DNA from: JBDSLU01 sp039916225
Lineage (GTDB): Bacteria > Acidobacteriota > Vicinamibacteria > Vicinamibacterales > Vicinamibacteraceae
Direction of reading: 5' to 3'
Assembly: GCA_039916225.1 (NCBI GenBank)
Contig: JBDSLU010000037.1
Span: 1 to 11,688 of the forward strand
Length of the DNA: 11,688 bases
Shown piece by piece: positions 1 through 6,473 of this stretch. Position numbers and translations under genes: made by a program. The notes below the pieces were generated by a model. That model was given only the letters and a program-made list of their open reading frames with translations, was not told where the DNA came from and ran no database searches. Position 1 is the first letter of the stretch. Each line of letters starts with the position of its first letter.

Positions 1-1721
1 AGTACACCAGCAACATGTTCTGGATCGTCGGCATCGCGCTGATCGCCTCGTGGGTCGTGGCGGTCGTGTTCACGCCTTACTTGGGGGTGAAGCTGCTCCC
101 GAACATCGCCAAGGTCGAGGGCGGGCATGCGGCGATCTACGACACGCCGCACTACAACCGTTTCCGGCGGCTTCTTGGCCTTGTCATTCGCCGTAAATGG
201 GCGGTGGCGGGCAGCGTGGTCGGTGCCTTCATCGTCGCGGTCCTGGGCGTGGGCGTCGTCAAGCAGCAGTTCTTTCCGACCTCCGATCGACCGGAGGTGC
301 TGGTCGAAGTGCAGATGCCGTATGGGACGTCCCTCGAGCAGACGAGTGCCGCCACCGCCAAGGTTGAAGCGTGGCTGGCCAAGCAGCCGGAAGCCACCAT
401 CGTGACCGCGTACGTGGGCCAGGGCTCGCCGCGCTTCTATCTCGCCATGGCGCCGGAGCTGCCCGATCCCTCGTTCGCGAAAATCGTCGCCCTGACCGCG
501 AGCGAGGAGGCGCGCGAAGGCCTCACATTCAAACTGCGCCAGGCCGTGGCCAATGGCCTGGCGCCGGAGGCCCGTGTTCGAGTGACCCAGCTCGTCTTCG
601 GTCCGTACTCGCCCTTTCCCGTGGCGTTCCGTGTGATGGGACCCGATCCTGACAGGCTGCGGGACATCGCGGCGCAGGCACTCGCCGTCATGCACGCCAG
701 CCCGCTGATGCGAACGACCAACAGCGACTGGGGCGCGCGCGTGCCATCGCTACGCTTTGCGCTCGATCAGGACAGGCTCCAGAGCATCGGTTTGACGTCC
801 AGTGACATCGCGCTGCAGCTTCAGTTCCTGTTGAGCGGCATCCCGATCACCGACGTCCGCGAAGACGTCCGTTCGGTGCAGGTCACGGCTCGTTCTGCCG
901 GCAACGCGCGTCTCGATCCGAGCAAAATTGCTGATTTCACCCTGGCGGGAACGGCCGGCCAGCGGATTCCGCTATCGCAGATCGGAACCGTGGACATCCG
1001 CATGGAAGACCCGATTCTGCGTCGCCGCGATCGCACGCCGACGATCACCGTGCGGGGAGACATTGCCGAGGGCTTGCAGCCGCCGGACGTGGCCGCCGCC
1101 GTGTGGCGAGACTTGCAGCCCCTCATCGCCACACTGCCGGCGGGCTACCGCATCGAGCAGGGCGGTTCCATCGAGGAATCCGGCAAGGCCAATCGCGCCC
1201 TGGCGCCGCTCTTCCCGATCATGATCGCGCTGACGTTGATCACGATCGTTCTTCAGGTCCGGTCGATTTCCATGATGGCGATGGTCTTCGCAACGGCACC
1301 ACTGGGCCTCATCGGAGTCACCCCGACGTTGCTGCTGTTCAACCAACCCTTCGGCATCAACGCGCTGGTGGGGCTGATCGCGCTGTCCGGGATCTTGATG
1401 CGCAACACGTTGATCCTGATCGGGCAGATCCGCAGCAACGAGCAAGAGGGATGGGCGCCGTTCGATGCTGTCGTCGAGGCCACCGTGCAGCGCTCTCGTC
1501 CGGTCATCCTGACCGCACTCGCCGCCATGCTGGCCTTCATTCCGCTGACACATTCCGTGTTCTGGGGAGCGCTGGCCTACACGCTGATCGGTGGCACCTT
1601 CGGCGGGACCGTTCTTACGCTGGTGTTTCTGCCCGCGTTGTACGCCATCTGGTTCAGGATCGGGCCGCCGGCACGCGATGAGCGAGTCGTCTCCTCGATG
1701 CAACCGGAGCCTGTCGCATGA
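1..1721 (+). CDS. RND efflux transporter, inner-membrane permease subunit (C-terminal half, partial)
   Basis: This is the proton-driven inner-membrane pump of a tripartite efflux system that exports drugs, solvents or metals through the envelope. The frame is open to the left edge (YTSN precedes the first Met at 15), so the gene starts outside the window. About 572 of the usual 1,020-1,050 residues are present. Counting from the Met at 15, I see the end of TM6 (5-28), TM7 (62-83), a large periplasmic loop (85-395) and TM8-TM12 (398-548). The segment QQFFPTSDRPEVLVEVQMPYG is typical of the AcrB superfamily, and the wording recalls the TriC-like branch. The TM10 motif GILMRN (459-464) has Arg463 where AcrB has Lys940. 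The TM4 Asp pair lies outside the window. The membrane-fusion partner would be expected upstream. Substrate cannot be read from the sequence. Confidence 0.93.
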   Translation, partial: YTSNMFWIVGIALIASWVVAVVFTPYLGVKLLPNIAKVEGGHAAIYDTPHYNRFRRLLGLVIRRKWAVAGSVVGAFIVAVLGVGVVKQQFFPTSDRPEVLVEVQMPYGTSLEQTSAATAKVEAWLAKQPEATIVTAYVGQGSPRFYLAMAPELPDPSFAKIVALTASEEAREGLTFKLRQAVANGLAPEARVRVTQLVFGPYSPFPVAFRVMGPDPDRLRDIAAQALAVMHASPLMRTTNSDWGARVPSLRFALDQDRLQSIGLTSSDIALQLQFLLSGIPITDVREDVRSVQVTARSAGNARLDPSKIADFTLAGTAGQRIPLSQIGTVDIRMEDPILRRRDRTPTITVRGDIAEGLQPPDVAAAVWRDLQPLIATLPAGYRIEQGGSIEESGKANRALAPLFPIMIALTLITIVLQVRSISMMAMVFATAPLGLIGVTPTLLLFNQPFGINALVGLIALSGILMRNTLILIGQIRSNEQEGWAPFDAVVEATVQRSRPVILTALAAMLAFIPLTHSVFWGALAYTLIGGTFGGTVLTLVFLPALYAIWFRIGPPARDERVVSSMQPEPVA

Positions 1722-1746
1722 GTTCCGTGTTCCCAATCGCCGGTTC

Positions 1747-1781
1747 CCCCGCAGCCGCCGTAGCACCTGGTGGCGGCGGGG
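1747..1781. terminator. GC-rich hairpin between convergent genes (possible terminator)
   Basis: GCCGCC at 1754-1759 pairs with GGCGGC at 1772-1777 around a 12-base loop. CCCC (1747-1750) can pair with GGGG (1778-1781) across a three-base bulge. It sits between the stop of the RND gene (+) and the stop of the TerC gene (-), where a shared terminator would be expected. There is no T-run on either side, so classical intrinsic termination is not shown. Confidence 0.3.
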
Positions 1782-1846
1782 TTGCCAGAGATGTCGCGGC
1801 AGGCACGCGTCTGAAGGGAGCGAGACCGCGGTGGCTGAGGGCGCGG

Positions 1847-2458
1847 TCAGACCAGGTGCAGTGCCGCTAGAGTCGGCGCGACCGCAAGGAAACCCTCGAC
1901 GATCATTTTGACGGCGACGAACGCGATCAGAGCCAGACCGGCGTAGTTGAGGAAAGGCCAGCGCTTCAGCATGGGTGCGATGACGCTGGCGGCAACGCCC
2001 ATCATGCAGATGGCGAGGAGCAGACCGGCTGCCATGATGTAGACGTGGTCACGCGCCGCACCGGCGACGGCGAGGACGTTGTCGAGGGACATCGAGACGT
2101 CGGCAACCGTGATCTGGACGACGGCCTGCCGGAACGTCTTGGGCGCGTGCCTCACATGATGTGCCTCATCATCGACTTGGCTTCTGAGCTCCCGCCACAT
2201 CTTGACGCAAACCCACCCCAGCATGAGACCGCCAATCAGCAGGAGGCCCGGGACGGCCAGCAGGTAAACCGCGCCAAGGGCGAACATCACCCGTAGAGCG
2301 ATAGCGGCCCCTATTCCGACCAGAATCGCCTGACGCCTCTGTTGCGCCGGAAGGCCAGCCGCTGCAAGTGCGATGACTATCGCGTTGTCACCGGAGAGGG
2401 CAACGTCGATCAGAATGACCTGCAGGAGCGTCGAAAGCTGCGGGAAAAGGTCTGTCAC
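1847..2458 (-). CDS. TerC family integral membrane protein (YjbE type)
   Basis: A 203-residue, mostly hydrophobic protein with the two acidic family motifs: DVALSGDNAIVIA at 18-30 and DVSMSLDNVLAVAG at 120-133. In TerC proteins these Asp/Asn residues lie in membrane helices and are thought to bind a cation. Bacillus relatives export manganese and others are linked to tellurite resistance. Six to seven helices are visible, with a charged loop at about 88-112. Length fits the short YjbE-type branch. The start is GTG at 2458: an in-frame stop lies seven codons upstream, and AGGG sits five bases before it. It converges on the RND gene and follows the TPM-domain gene by 71 bases, so the two minus-strand genes could share a transcript. 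Metal specificity is inferred from family knowledge only. Confidence 0.88.
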   Translation of the reverse strand: MTDLFPQLSTLLQVILIDVALSGDNAIVIALAAAGLPAQQRRQAILVGIGAAIALRVMFALGAVYLLAVPGLLLIGGLMLGWVCVKMWRELRSQVDDEAHHVRHAPKTFRQAVVQITVADVSMSLDNVLAVAGAARDHVYIMAAGLLLAICMMGVAASVIAPMLKRWPFLNYAGLALIAFVAVKMIVEGFLAVAPTLAALHLV

Positions 2459-2529
2459 CGAGCCCTCATGAACACGTCATGCGGCGATAGTCACGGATGT
2501 TCGACGCGACCTCGCGGCCCCCATCTGTC

Positions 2530-3456
2530 TCACCACGAGCCGCTGGCGCCGCCGCCGCCGGACGAGCCGCCGCCGCTGTCGCTCGAATCGCTGCTCGACG
2601 AGCTCGAATCGGAGCCGGACGAGCCCGTGGAGACGCTCCAGTCCCACGAGGACGATGGCGCGCTGCGCGAGGCCCCGCCGCCCAACGGCCGCCGGCGGTA
2701 CCCCCACACCGCGCCAATCAGCGCGGCCGGCACGAGCGCGACGGCCACCCGCGGCAGGAAATAGATCGGCAGGCCGGCGAAGAGGGCCACGGCGAAGACC
2801 CCGAACGCCAGGCTCGGAACGGAGCGAACGTTCACCGCCTGGCCGAACATGGCCCCCGCCATCACGACCCCGGCGAGCCACATCGCGCCGAAGGTGCCAA
2901 ACACGATCCAGCCGAACACGCCGGGGCGGGACGACGACGACTCCACGGCCGCCAGTTGCTCCGGCGTCGGCACGTGTTTGGCACGGACGAGATCCGCTAT
3001 GCGCCGGACACCCGTGACGATCCCCGCTTCGAGGTTCCCGTCGCGGAAGCGCGGGAGAAAGTCGTCGCGGATGATCGCCCCGGCGAGGACATCCGGAATC
3101 ACGCCCTCGAGACCATAGCCCACCTCGATGCGTACTTGTCGCTCCGTCGGCGCGACCAGCACCAGCACGCCGTTGTCGAGCGCGGCCTTTCCGATCTTCC
3201 ACTCATTGAAGACCCGGTTGCCGTACTCCTCGACGCTCATGCCGCCGAGCGAGGTCGTCGTCGCGACGACGACGTCCGCCGTGGTGTCCTTCTCGAGCGT
3301 TTTCAGGAGCGATTCGAGGTCGGCGCGCGCCGCCGGCGTCAGGACGCTGGCGGAATCACTGACCTTGCTGGTCGGTTTCGGCAAGGTCTGTGCGTCAGCG
3401 AGCGCGGCGCTCGCGACCATCGACCACAAGACGAAGGCGGCAGCAGAAGGTCGCAT
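2530..3456 (-). CDS. TPM-domain (YgcG-like) secreted and membrane-anchored protein
   Basis: Counting from the chosen Met at 3456, a signal peptide (about 1-23, ending ASAALADA) precedes a TPM domain (formerly DUF477) at about 31-157. Its core segment reads LDNGVLVLVAPTERQVRIEVG and continues into YGLEGVIPD. Hydrophobic stretches follow at 180-203 and 217-252. The 42-residue Ser/Gly-rich tail ends GGGGASGSW, the usual ending of YgcG-like proteins. The plant relative has acid phosphatase activity and others are linked to photosystem II repair; bacterial roles are mostly unknown. A GTG at 3519 also opens the frame, but it would put about 21 Arg-rich residues before the signal peptide, and a TATACT box overlaps it, so I prefer 3456. 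No strong ribosome binding site precedes either start. Total 308 residues. Substrate is unknown. Confidence 0.87.
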   Translation of the reverse strand: MRPSAAAFVLWSMVASAALADAQTLPKPTSKVSDSASVLTPAARADLESLLKTLEKDTTADVVVATTTSLGGMSVEEYGNRVFNEWKIGKAALDNGVLVLVAPTERQVRIEVGYGLEGVIPDVLAGAIIRDDFLPRFRDGNLEAGIVTGVRRIADLVRAKHVPTPEQLAAVESSSSRPGVFGWIVFGTFGAMWLAGVVMAGAMFGQAVNVRSVPSLAFGVFAVALFAGLPIYFLPRVAVALVPAALIGAVWGYRRRPLGGGASRSAPSSSWDWSVSTGSSGSDSSSSSSDSSDSGGGSSGGGGASGSW

Positions 3457-3506
3457 GCGGGCGGCTTGAACGGATCGGCGGCCGGGCCTTGCGCTCAGCG
3501 ACCGCC

Positions 3507-3512
3507 AGTATA
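3507..3512 (-). promoter_or_regulatory. Possible -10 box for the TPM-domain gene
   Basis: The minus strand reads TATACT here, 50 bases before the ATG at 3456. It is one base from the consensus -10 hexamer and stands out in GC-rich DNA. The stretch 17-18 bases upstream (around GGAGACG) does not resemble TTGACA, so this is a weak call. If real, transcription would start near 3500 and would exclude the GTG at 3519 as start codon. Confidence 0.3.
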
Positions 3513-3554
3513 GCCGCACGGTTCAGGGCCGTCTCCTGGCCTGCCCGCGCCCCG

Positions 3555-3576
3555 CGCCCGCTGCATCCATCGGGCG
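3555..3576 (-). terminator. Hairpin just after the GGDEF-EAL gene (possible terminator)
   Basis: CGCCCG (3555-3560) and CGGGCG (3571-3576) form a perfect six-base stem with a ten-base loop, starting seven bases beyond the stop codon of the GGDEF-EAL gene. No T-run follows on the minus strand, so it may only slow or protect transcript ends. Confidence 0.25.
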
Positions 3577-3582
3577 GCGGCT

Positions 3583-5292
3583 CTAGCTGCTGGGCGGCGG
3601 GCAGCCGCGCGACTGCAGCACCGCGCGGGCGTCTTCCTTCGACAGCGGCCGGAAGAAGAAATAGCCCTGTCCGTACTGGCAGTCGAGGTCGCGCAGGTCG
3701 CGGACCTGTTCGGCGGTCTCGATGCCTTCCGCCGTGACGTCCATCGCCAGGCCGCCGGCGAGGGAAACGATCGCCCGGATGATCTCGGCGCTGCCGTCGG
3801 CGCGCATGCCGTCGACGAACGAGCGGTCGATCTTCAGCGTCTGGAAGGGGAACTGCCGGAGGTAGCTCAGGGCCGAGTAGCCAGTGCCGAAGTCGTCCAG
3901 GCCGAGCTGCACGCCGAGGGCGCGCAGGGAGTTGAGCACCTCGACGACGGTCTCGGAACTCTCGAGGACGATACCCTCGGTGATTTCCAGCTTCAGCCGC
4001 TCCGCCGGCAGGCCGGTCTCCGCCAGCACACGCGCGATGCTTGGGACCAGGTCGGCCTCCATGCACTGCCGCGCCGACAGGTTGACGTTCATCGTCAGGT
4101 CGCCGCACTCGGGGAATTCGCGCGCCCACGTCCGCATCTGCCCGCAGGCCTCACGGATCGTCCACAGCCCGATCGGCACGATGAGCCCGGTCTCTTCGGC
4201 GGTCGGCACGAAGTCCGACGGAGAGACCACGCCGCGCTCCGGGTGGTGCCACCGCAGCAGCGCTTCGAAGCCGGAGAGACGTCCGGTCGCGAGCTCGACG
4301 ATCGGCTGGTAGAGGAGACGCAGCTCGTCGCGCTCGAGGGCGACGCGGAGGTCGGCCTCCAGGCGCATGCGCTCCTCGATCGCCTCGAGCATGGAGGTGT
4401 CGAACACCGCGCACTGCGCCTTGCCCAGGGACTTGGCGTGATACATCGCCGTGTCGGCGTCGCGGACCATGTCCTCGGCCCGCTGGTAGCGCGCGTCGTT
4501 CATCACCAGGCCGATGCTGACCGACACGAACACGTCGGAGCCCTGAATCTGGAATGGACGCGAGGCCGCCGCCAGCAGGCGCTCGGCCACGCAGGTCGCT
4601 TCCGCCGCGCCCCGCACGCCATGGAGCAGGACGGTGAACTCGTCGCCACCGAGGCGGGCGAGCGTGTGCTCGCTGACGGGGCGGGCGACGGCGTCGGTCG
4701 CTCGCAGCGACTGCTCGAGGCGCCGAGCGACGCCGACGAGCAGCTCGTCGCCGGCGAGGTGGCCGAGGCTGTCGTTGACGATCTTGAAGCGATCGATGTC
4801 GAGGAACAGCACCGCGAAGGACGGCGGGGCGGACGGGCCGCAGCCGGCGATCAGCCGATCGACGCGGTCCATGAACATGGCGCGGTTGGGCAGCCCGGTG
4901 AGCGGGTCGGCGCGTCGCGCCGTCACGTGCGTGCGGATGCGGGCGAGGGCAATGGGGAAGTCGATCGGCTTGGTGACGTAGTCGTTGGCGCCGAGGTCGA
5001 GGGCCTCGACGACGTCCTCGGTGCGATCCTTGGCCGTCACCATGATTACCGGGAGATCCGACACGGAGCGTGACTCGCGCAGCCGGCGCAGCGTCTCGAG
5101 GCCGCTCATGCCGGGCATCATCACGTCGAGCAGCACGGCATCCACCCGGTGCGCGCCGACCATTTCGAGCGCCCCTGGCCCGTTCTCGGCGGTCAGCACC
5201 GTGTAGCCGCGCCGCGCCAGCCGGCGCGACAGGGCATCACGGTTCATCGCGTCGTCGTCAACGAGCAGCAGCGTGGCGTTCGTCTGGTCCAT
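3583..5292 (-). CDS. Response regulator with GGDEF and EAL domains (c-di-GMP turnover)
   Basis: A 569-residue cytosolic protein. Residues 1-125 are a receiver: acidic cluster D12-D14, phosphoacceptor D56 in VLLDVMMPG, T86, K108. A GGDEF diguanylate cyclase domain (about 127-300) has an intact GGDEF at 215-219 and the NDSLGHLAGD motif. An EAL phosphodiesterase domain (about 315-565) keeps EALLR 343-347, N404, E436, D466-D467 in LDDFGTGYS, K487, D489, E522 and Q542. Both catalytic sites therefore look intact, and phosphorylation could shift the balance between making and degrading cyclic di-GMP. The inhibitory RxxD site is not at its normal place: VSEH stands there, and RATD lies nine residues earlier. 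The start at 5292 is preceded by GGGAGGG with a six-base spacer; a Met 13 codons upstream has no such support. It overlaps the preceding receiver gene by 35 bases, suggesting translational coupling. Confidence 0.93.
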   Translation of the reverse strand: MDQTNATLLLVDDDAMNRDALSRRLARRGYTVLTAENGPGALEMVGAHRVDAVLLDVMMPGMSGLETLRRLRESRSVSDLPVIMVTAKDRTEDVVEALDLGANDYVTKPIDFPIALARIRTHVTARRADPLTGLPNRAMFMDRVDRLIAGCGPSAPPSFAVLFLDIDRFKIVNDSLGHLAGDELLVGVARRLEQSLRATDAVARPVSEHTLARLGGDEFTVLLHGVRGAAEATCVAERLLAAASRPFQIQGSDVFVSVSIGLVMNDARYQRAEDMVRDADTAMYHAKSLGKAQCAVFDTSMLEAIEERMRLEADLRVALERDELRLLYQPIVELATGRLSGFEALLRWHHPERGVVSPSDFVPTAEETGLIVPIGLWTIREACGQMRTWAREFPECGDLTMNVNLSARQCMEADLVPSIARVLAETGLPAERLKLEITEGIVLESSETVVEVLNSLRALGVQLGLDDFGTGYSALSYLRQFPFQTLKIDRSFVDGMRADGSAEIIRAIVSLAGGLAMDVTAEGIETAEQVRDLRDLDCQYGQGYFFFRPLSKEDARAVLQSRGCPPPSS

Positions 5293-5595
5293 CGTGCGCC
5301 CTCCCGGGCCGGCGTGCGAGCAGCCGCGCAATCTTCTCCAACAGGACGGCGAGATCGATCGGCTTGGTGTCGAAGTCGTCGCAGCCGGCGTCGAGGGCCT
5401 GCTGTCGATCGCCGACCATGGCGTGGGCGGTGAGGGCGACGATCGGAATGGCGCGCGTCGCCGGATCGGCCTTCAGCTGGCGCGCGCATTCCCAACCGTC
5501 GATCACCGGCAGGCCGAGGTCGAGCAGGATCACGTCTGGCACGTGCGGTTCATCTCGTTGTCCTCGACGATGAGAATAAGGGCTCGGGGAGACAA
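5258..5595 (-). pseudogene. Single-domain response regulator (DivK-like receiver) with internal deletion and frameshift
   Basis: The reading starts at TTG 5595, which has a strong GGAGGA (5601-5606) five bases upstream, and gives MSPRALILIVEDNEMNR, the start of a receiver domain. After that Arg (codon 5547-5545) the frame runs into TGA at 5530-5532. In another frame, from about 5542, the rest of a receiver follows: VPDVILLDLGLP with the phosphoacceptor Asp, ALTAHAM, then DTKP with the conserved Lys, up to the stop at 5258. Compared with the intact receiver next door, about 30 codons (helix 1, strand 2 and helix 2) are missing, a loss of roughly 90 bases whose length is 1 more than a multiple of 3. 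As read, no full receiver can be made. It overlaps the GGDEF-EAL start by 35 bases. It may be a genuine pseudogene or an assembly gap; a downstream in-frame start would give only a truncated domain. Confidence 0.78.
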
Positions 5596-5792
5596 TCCGC
5601 TCCTCCATCGGCACCGCGCCGGCTGGCCTTGAACGGCGCATCGACGCGGCTTCCCGCCGCGATACGGTTTGGCCAGAAAGCACAGGGCGACGGGCTGAAC
5701 GCCGTGCGGGTCGCCTGGTGTTCGAGCGCGCTTCAGGTGGCCACCGGTTGTGCCGATTGCGCAACGCACACGAGCCGGATCCGCGCCGTCCC
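5596..5792. promoter_or_regulatory. Divergent intergenic region between receiver and RedB-kinase units
   Basis: This 197-base stretch separates the two outward-reading transcription units and should carry both promoters. It holds the ribosome binding site of the receiver (5601-5606), a perfect six-base inverted repeat CGCGGC/GCCGCG with a five-base loop at 5645-5661, and a dyad near 5747-5770. I found no convincing pair of -35 and -10 boxes for the housekeeping sigma factor on either strand. No gene is seen in it. Confidence 0.4.
5747..5770. promoter_or_regulatory. Nested dyad upstream of the RedB-like gene (possible operator)
   Basis: The palindrome TTGCGCAA (5757-5764) is flanked by the inverted pair TGTGC (5749-5753) and GCACA (5766-5770). 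Alternatively GTTGTGC (5747-5753) and GCGCAAC (5759-5765) can form a seven-pair hairpin with one G-U. It lies 22 bases before the start codon at 5793, a typical place for a repressor site or an mRNA structure. No known regulator motif is recognised. Confidence 0.25.
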
Positions 5793-6473
5793 ATGCCGCC
5801 CGACACGCCGCCTGTCGCTCCTCGACGCCGCTGGGCCCTCTGGGCCGTCCTCGCGGTGCTGTGGGCGGGCGCCGTCACGGCCGGCCTCGCCACCCTGGCT
5901 GCCTACGACAACGCGGCCGGTACCGCCGCCAGCGCGCCGCCGCGGTGGCCCGTCCCCAGCCGCCTGGCTCTCGACCGCGACCGTCCCACGCTGGTGATGC
6001 TGGCGCATCCTCGCTGCTCGTGTACCCAGGCCAGCGTCGGCGAGCTGGCGGAACTGATGGCCCGCGCGCCGAAGCGCCCGAAGGCCTACGTCGTCTTCGT
6101 CAAGCCCGGCCGCGCCGGTGCGAGCACCGCCTGGGAGCGCACCGACCTGTGGGATCGCGCCGCCGGCATTCCCGACGTGACGGTCGTTGGCGACGACGAC
6201 CGTCACGAGGCCGGGCTGTTCGGGGCCGAGACCTCGGGTCAGACCTTCCTCTATGCGCCGGACGGCGCGCTGCTTTTCAGCGGCGGCACCACCGGCGCCC
6301 GCGGCCACGCCGGCGACAACGCCGGCCGGGCCACGCTCCTGGCGCTGCTCCGGCACGAGATCGCATCCCGCCGCACCACCCCGGTGTTCGGGTGCTCGCT
6401 CTTCGCCGCCGGTGATCGCGCTCCTGATGCCCACGCGCACGAGCCCGCCCATGCCCACCCTGACGCGAACTGA
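5793..6473 (+). CDS. RedB-like thioredoxin-fold membrane-anchored protein
   Basis: A 226-residue protein with one N-terminal membrane helix (about 15-37), then a thioredoxin-like domain probably facing the periplasm. The active-site region reads HPRCSCTQAS, with Cys75 and Cys77 as C-X-C rather than the usual C-X-X-C. Later come SGQTFLYAPDGALLFSGG and the segment RGHAGDNAGR, then FGCSLF with a third Cys (201). These features match what I recall of proteins labelled RedB, whose function is not well defined. The C-terminus is rich in His (214, 216, 220, 222) and could bind metal. The Met at 5793 directly precedes the Pro/Arg-rich cytoplasmic end of the membrane helix; earlier in-frame starts would add sequence unlike a protein N-terminus. 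Its ribosome binding site is weak. It overlaps or nearly abuts the kinase gene, so the two are probably co-translated. Confidence 0.75.
   Translation: MPPDTPPVAPRRRWALWAVLAVLWAGAVTAGLATLAAYDNAAGTAASAPPRWPVPSRLALDRDRPTLVMLAHPRCSCTQASVGELAELMARAPKRPKAYVVFVKPGRAGASTAWERTDLWDRAAGIPDVTVVGDDDRHEAGLFGAETSGQTFLYAPDGALLFSGGTTGARGHAGDNAGRATLLALLRHEIASRRTTPVFGCSLFAAGDRAPDAHAHEPAHAHPDAN

Noticed and set aside
972..1766. A 264-codon minus-strand frame opposite the RND gene
   Set aside because: Charged low-complexity translation without family features; the plus-strand frame is clearly the gene.
2530..2660. Repetitive GCC/GAC-type sequence as a DNA repeat element
   Set aside because: It encodes the Ser/Gly-rich tail of the TPM-domain protein, ending GGGGASGSW as usual for the family.
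4243..5073. A 276-codon plus-strand frame opposite the GGDEF-EAL gene
   Set aside because: Shadow of a gene with complete catalytic motifs; no domain or ribosome binding site seen.
5596..5893. Extending the broken receiver upstream to a start near 5893 or 5769
   Set aside because: The extra translation is Arg-rich and unlike any receiver N-terminus, while TTG 5595 has a strong ribosome binding site at the right distance.
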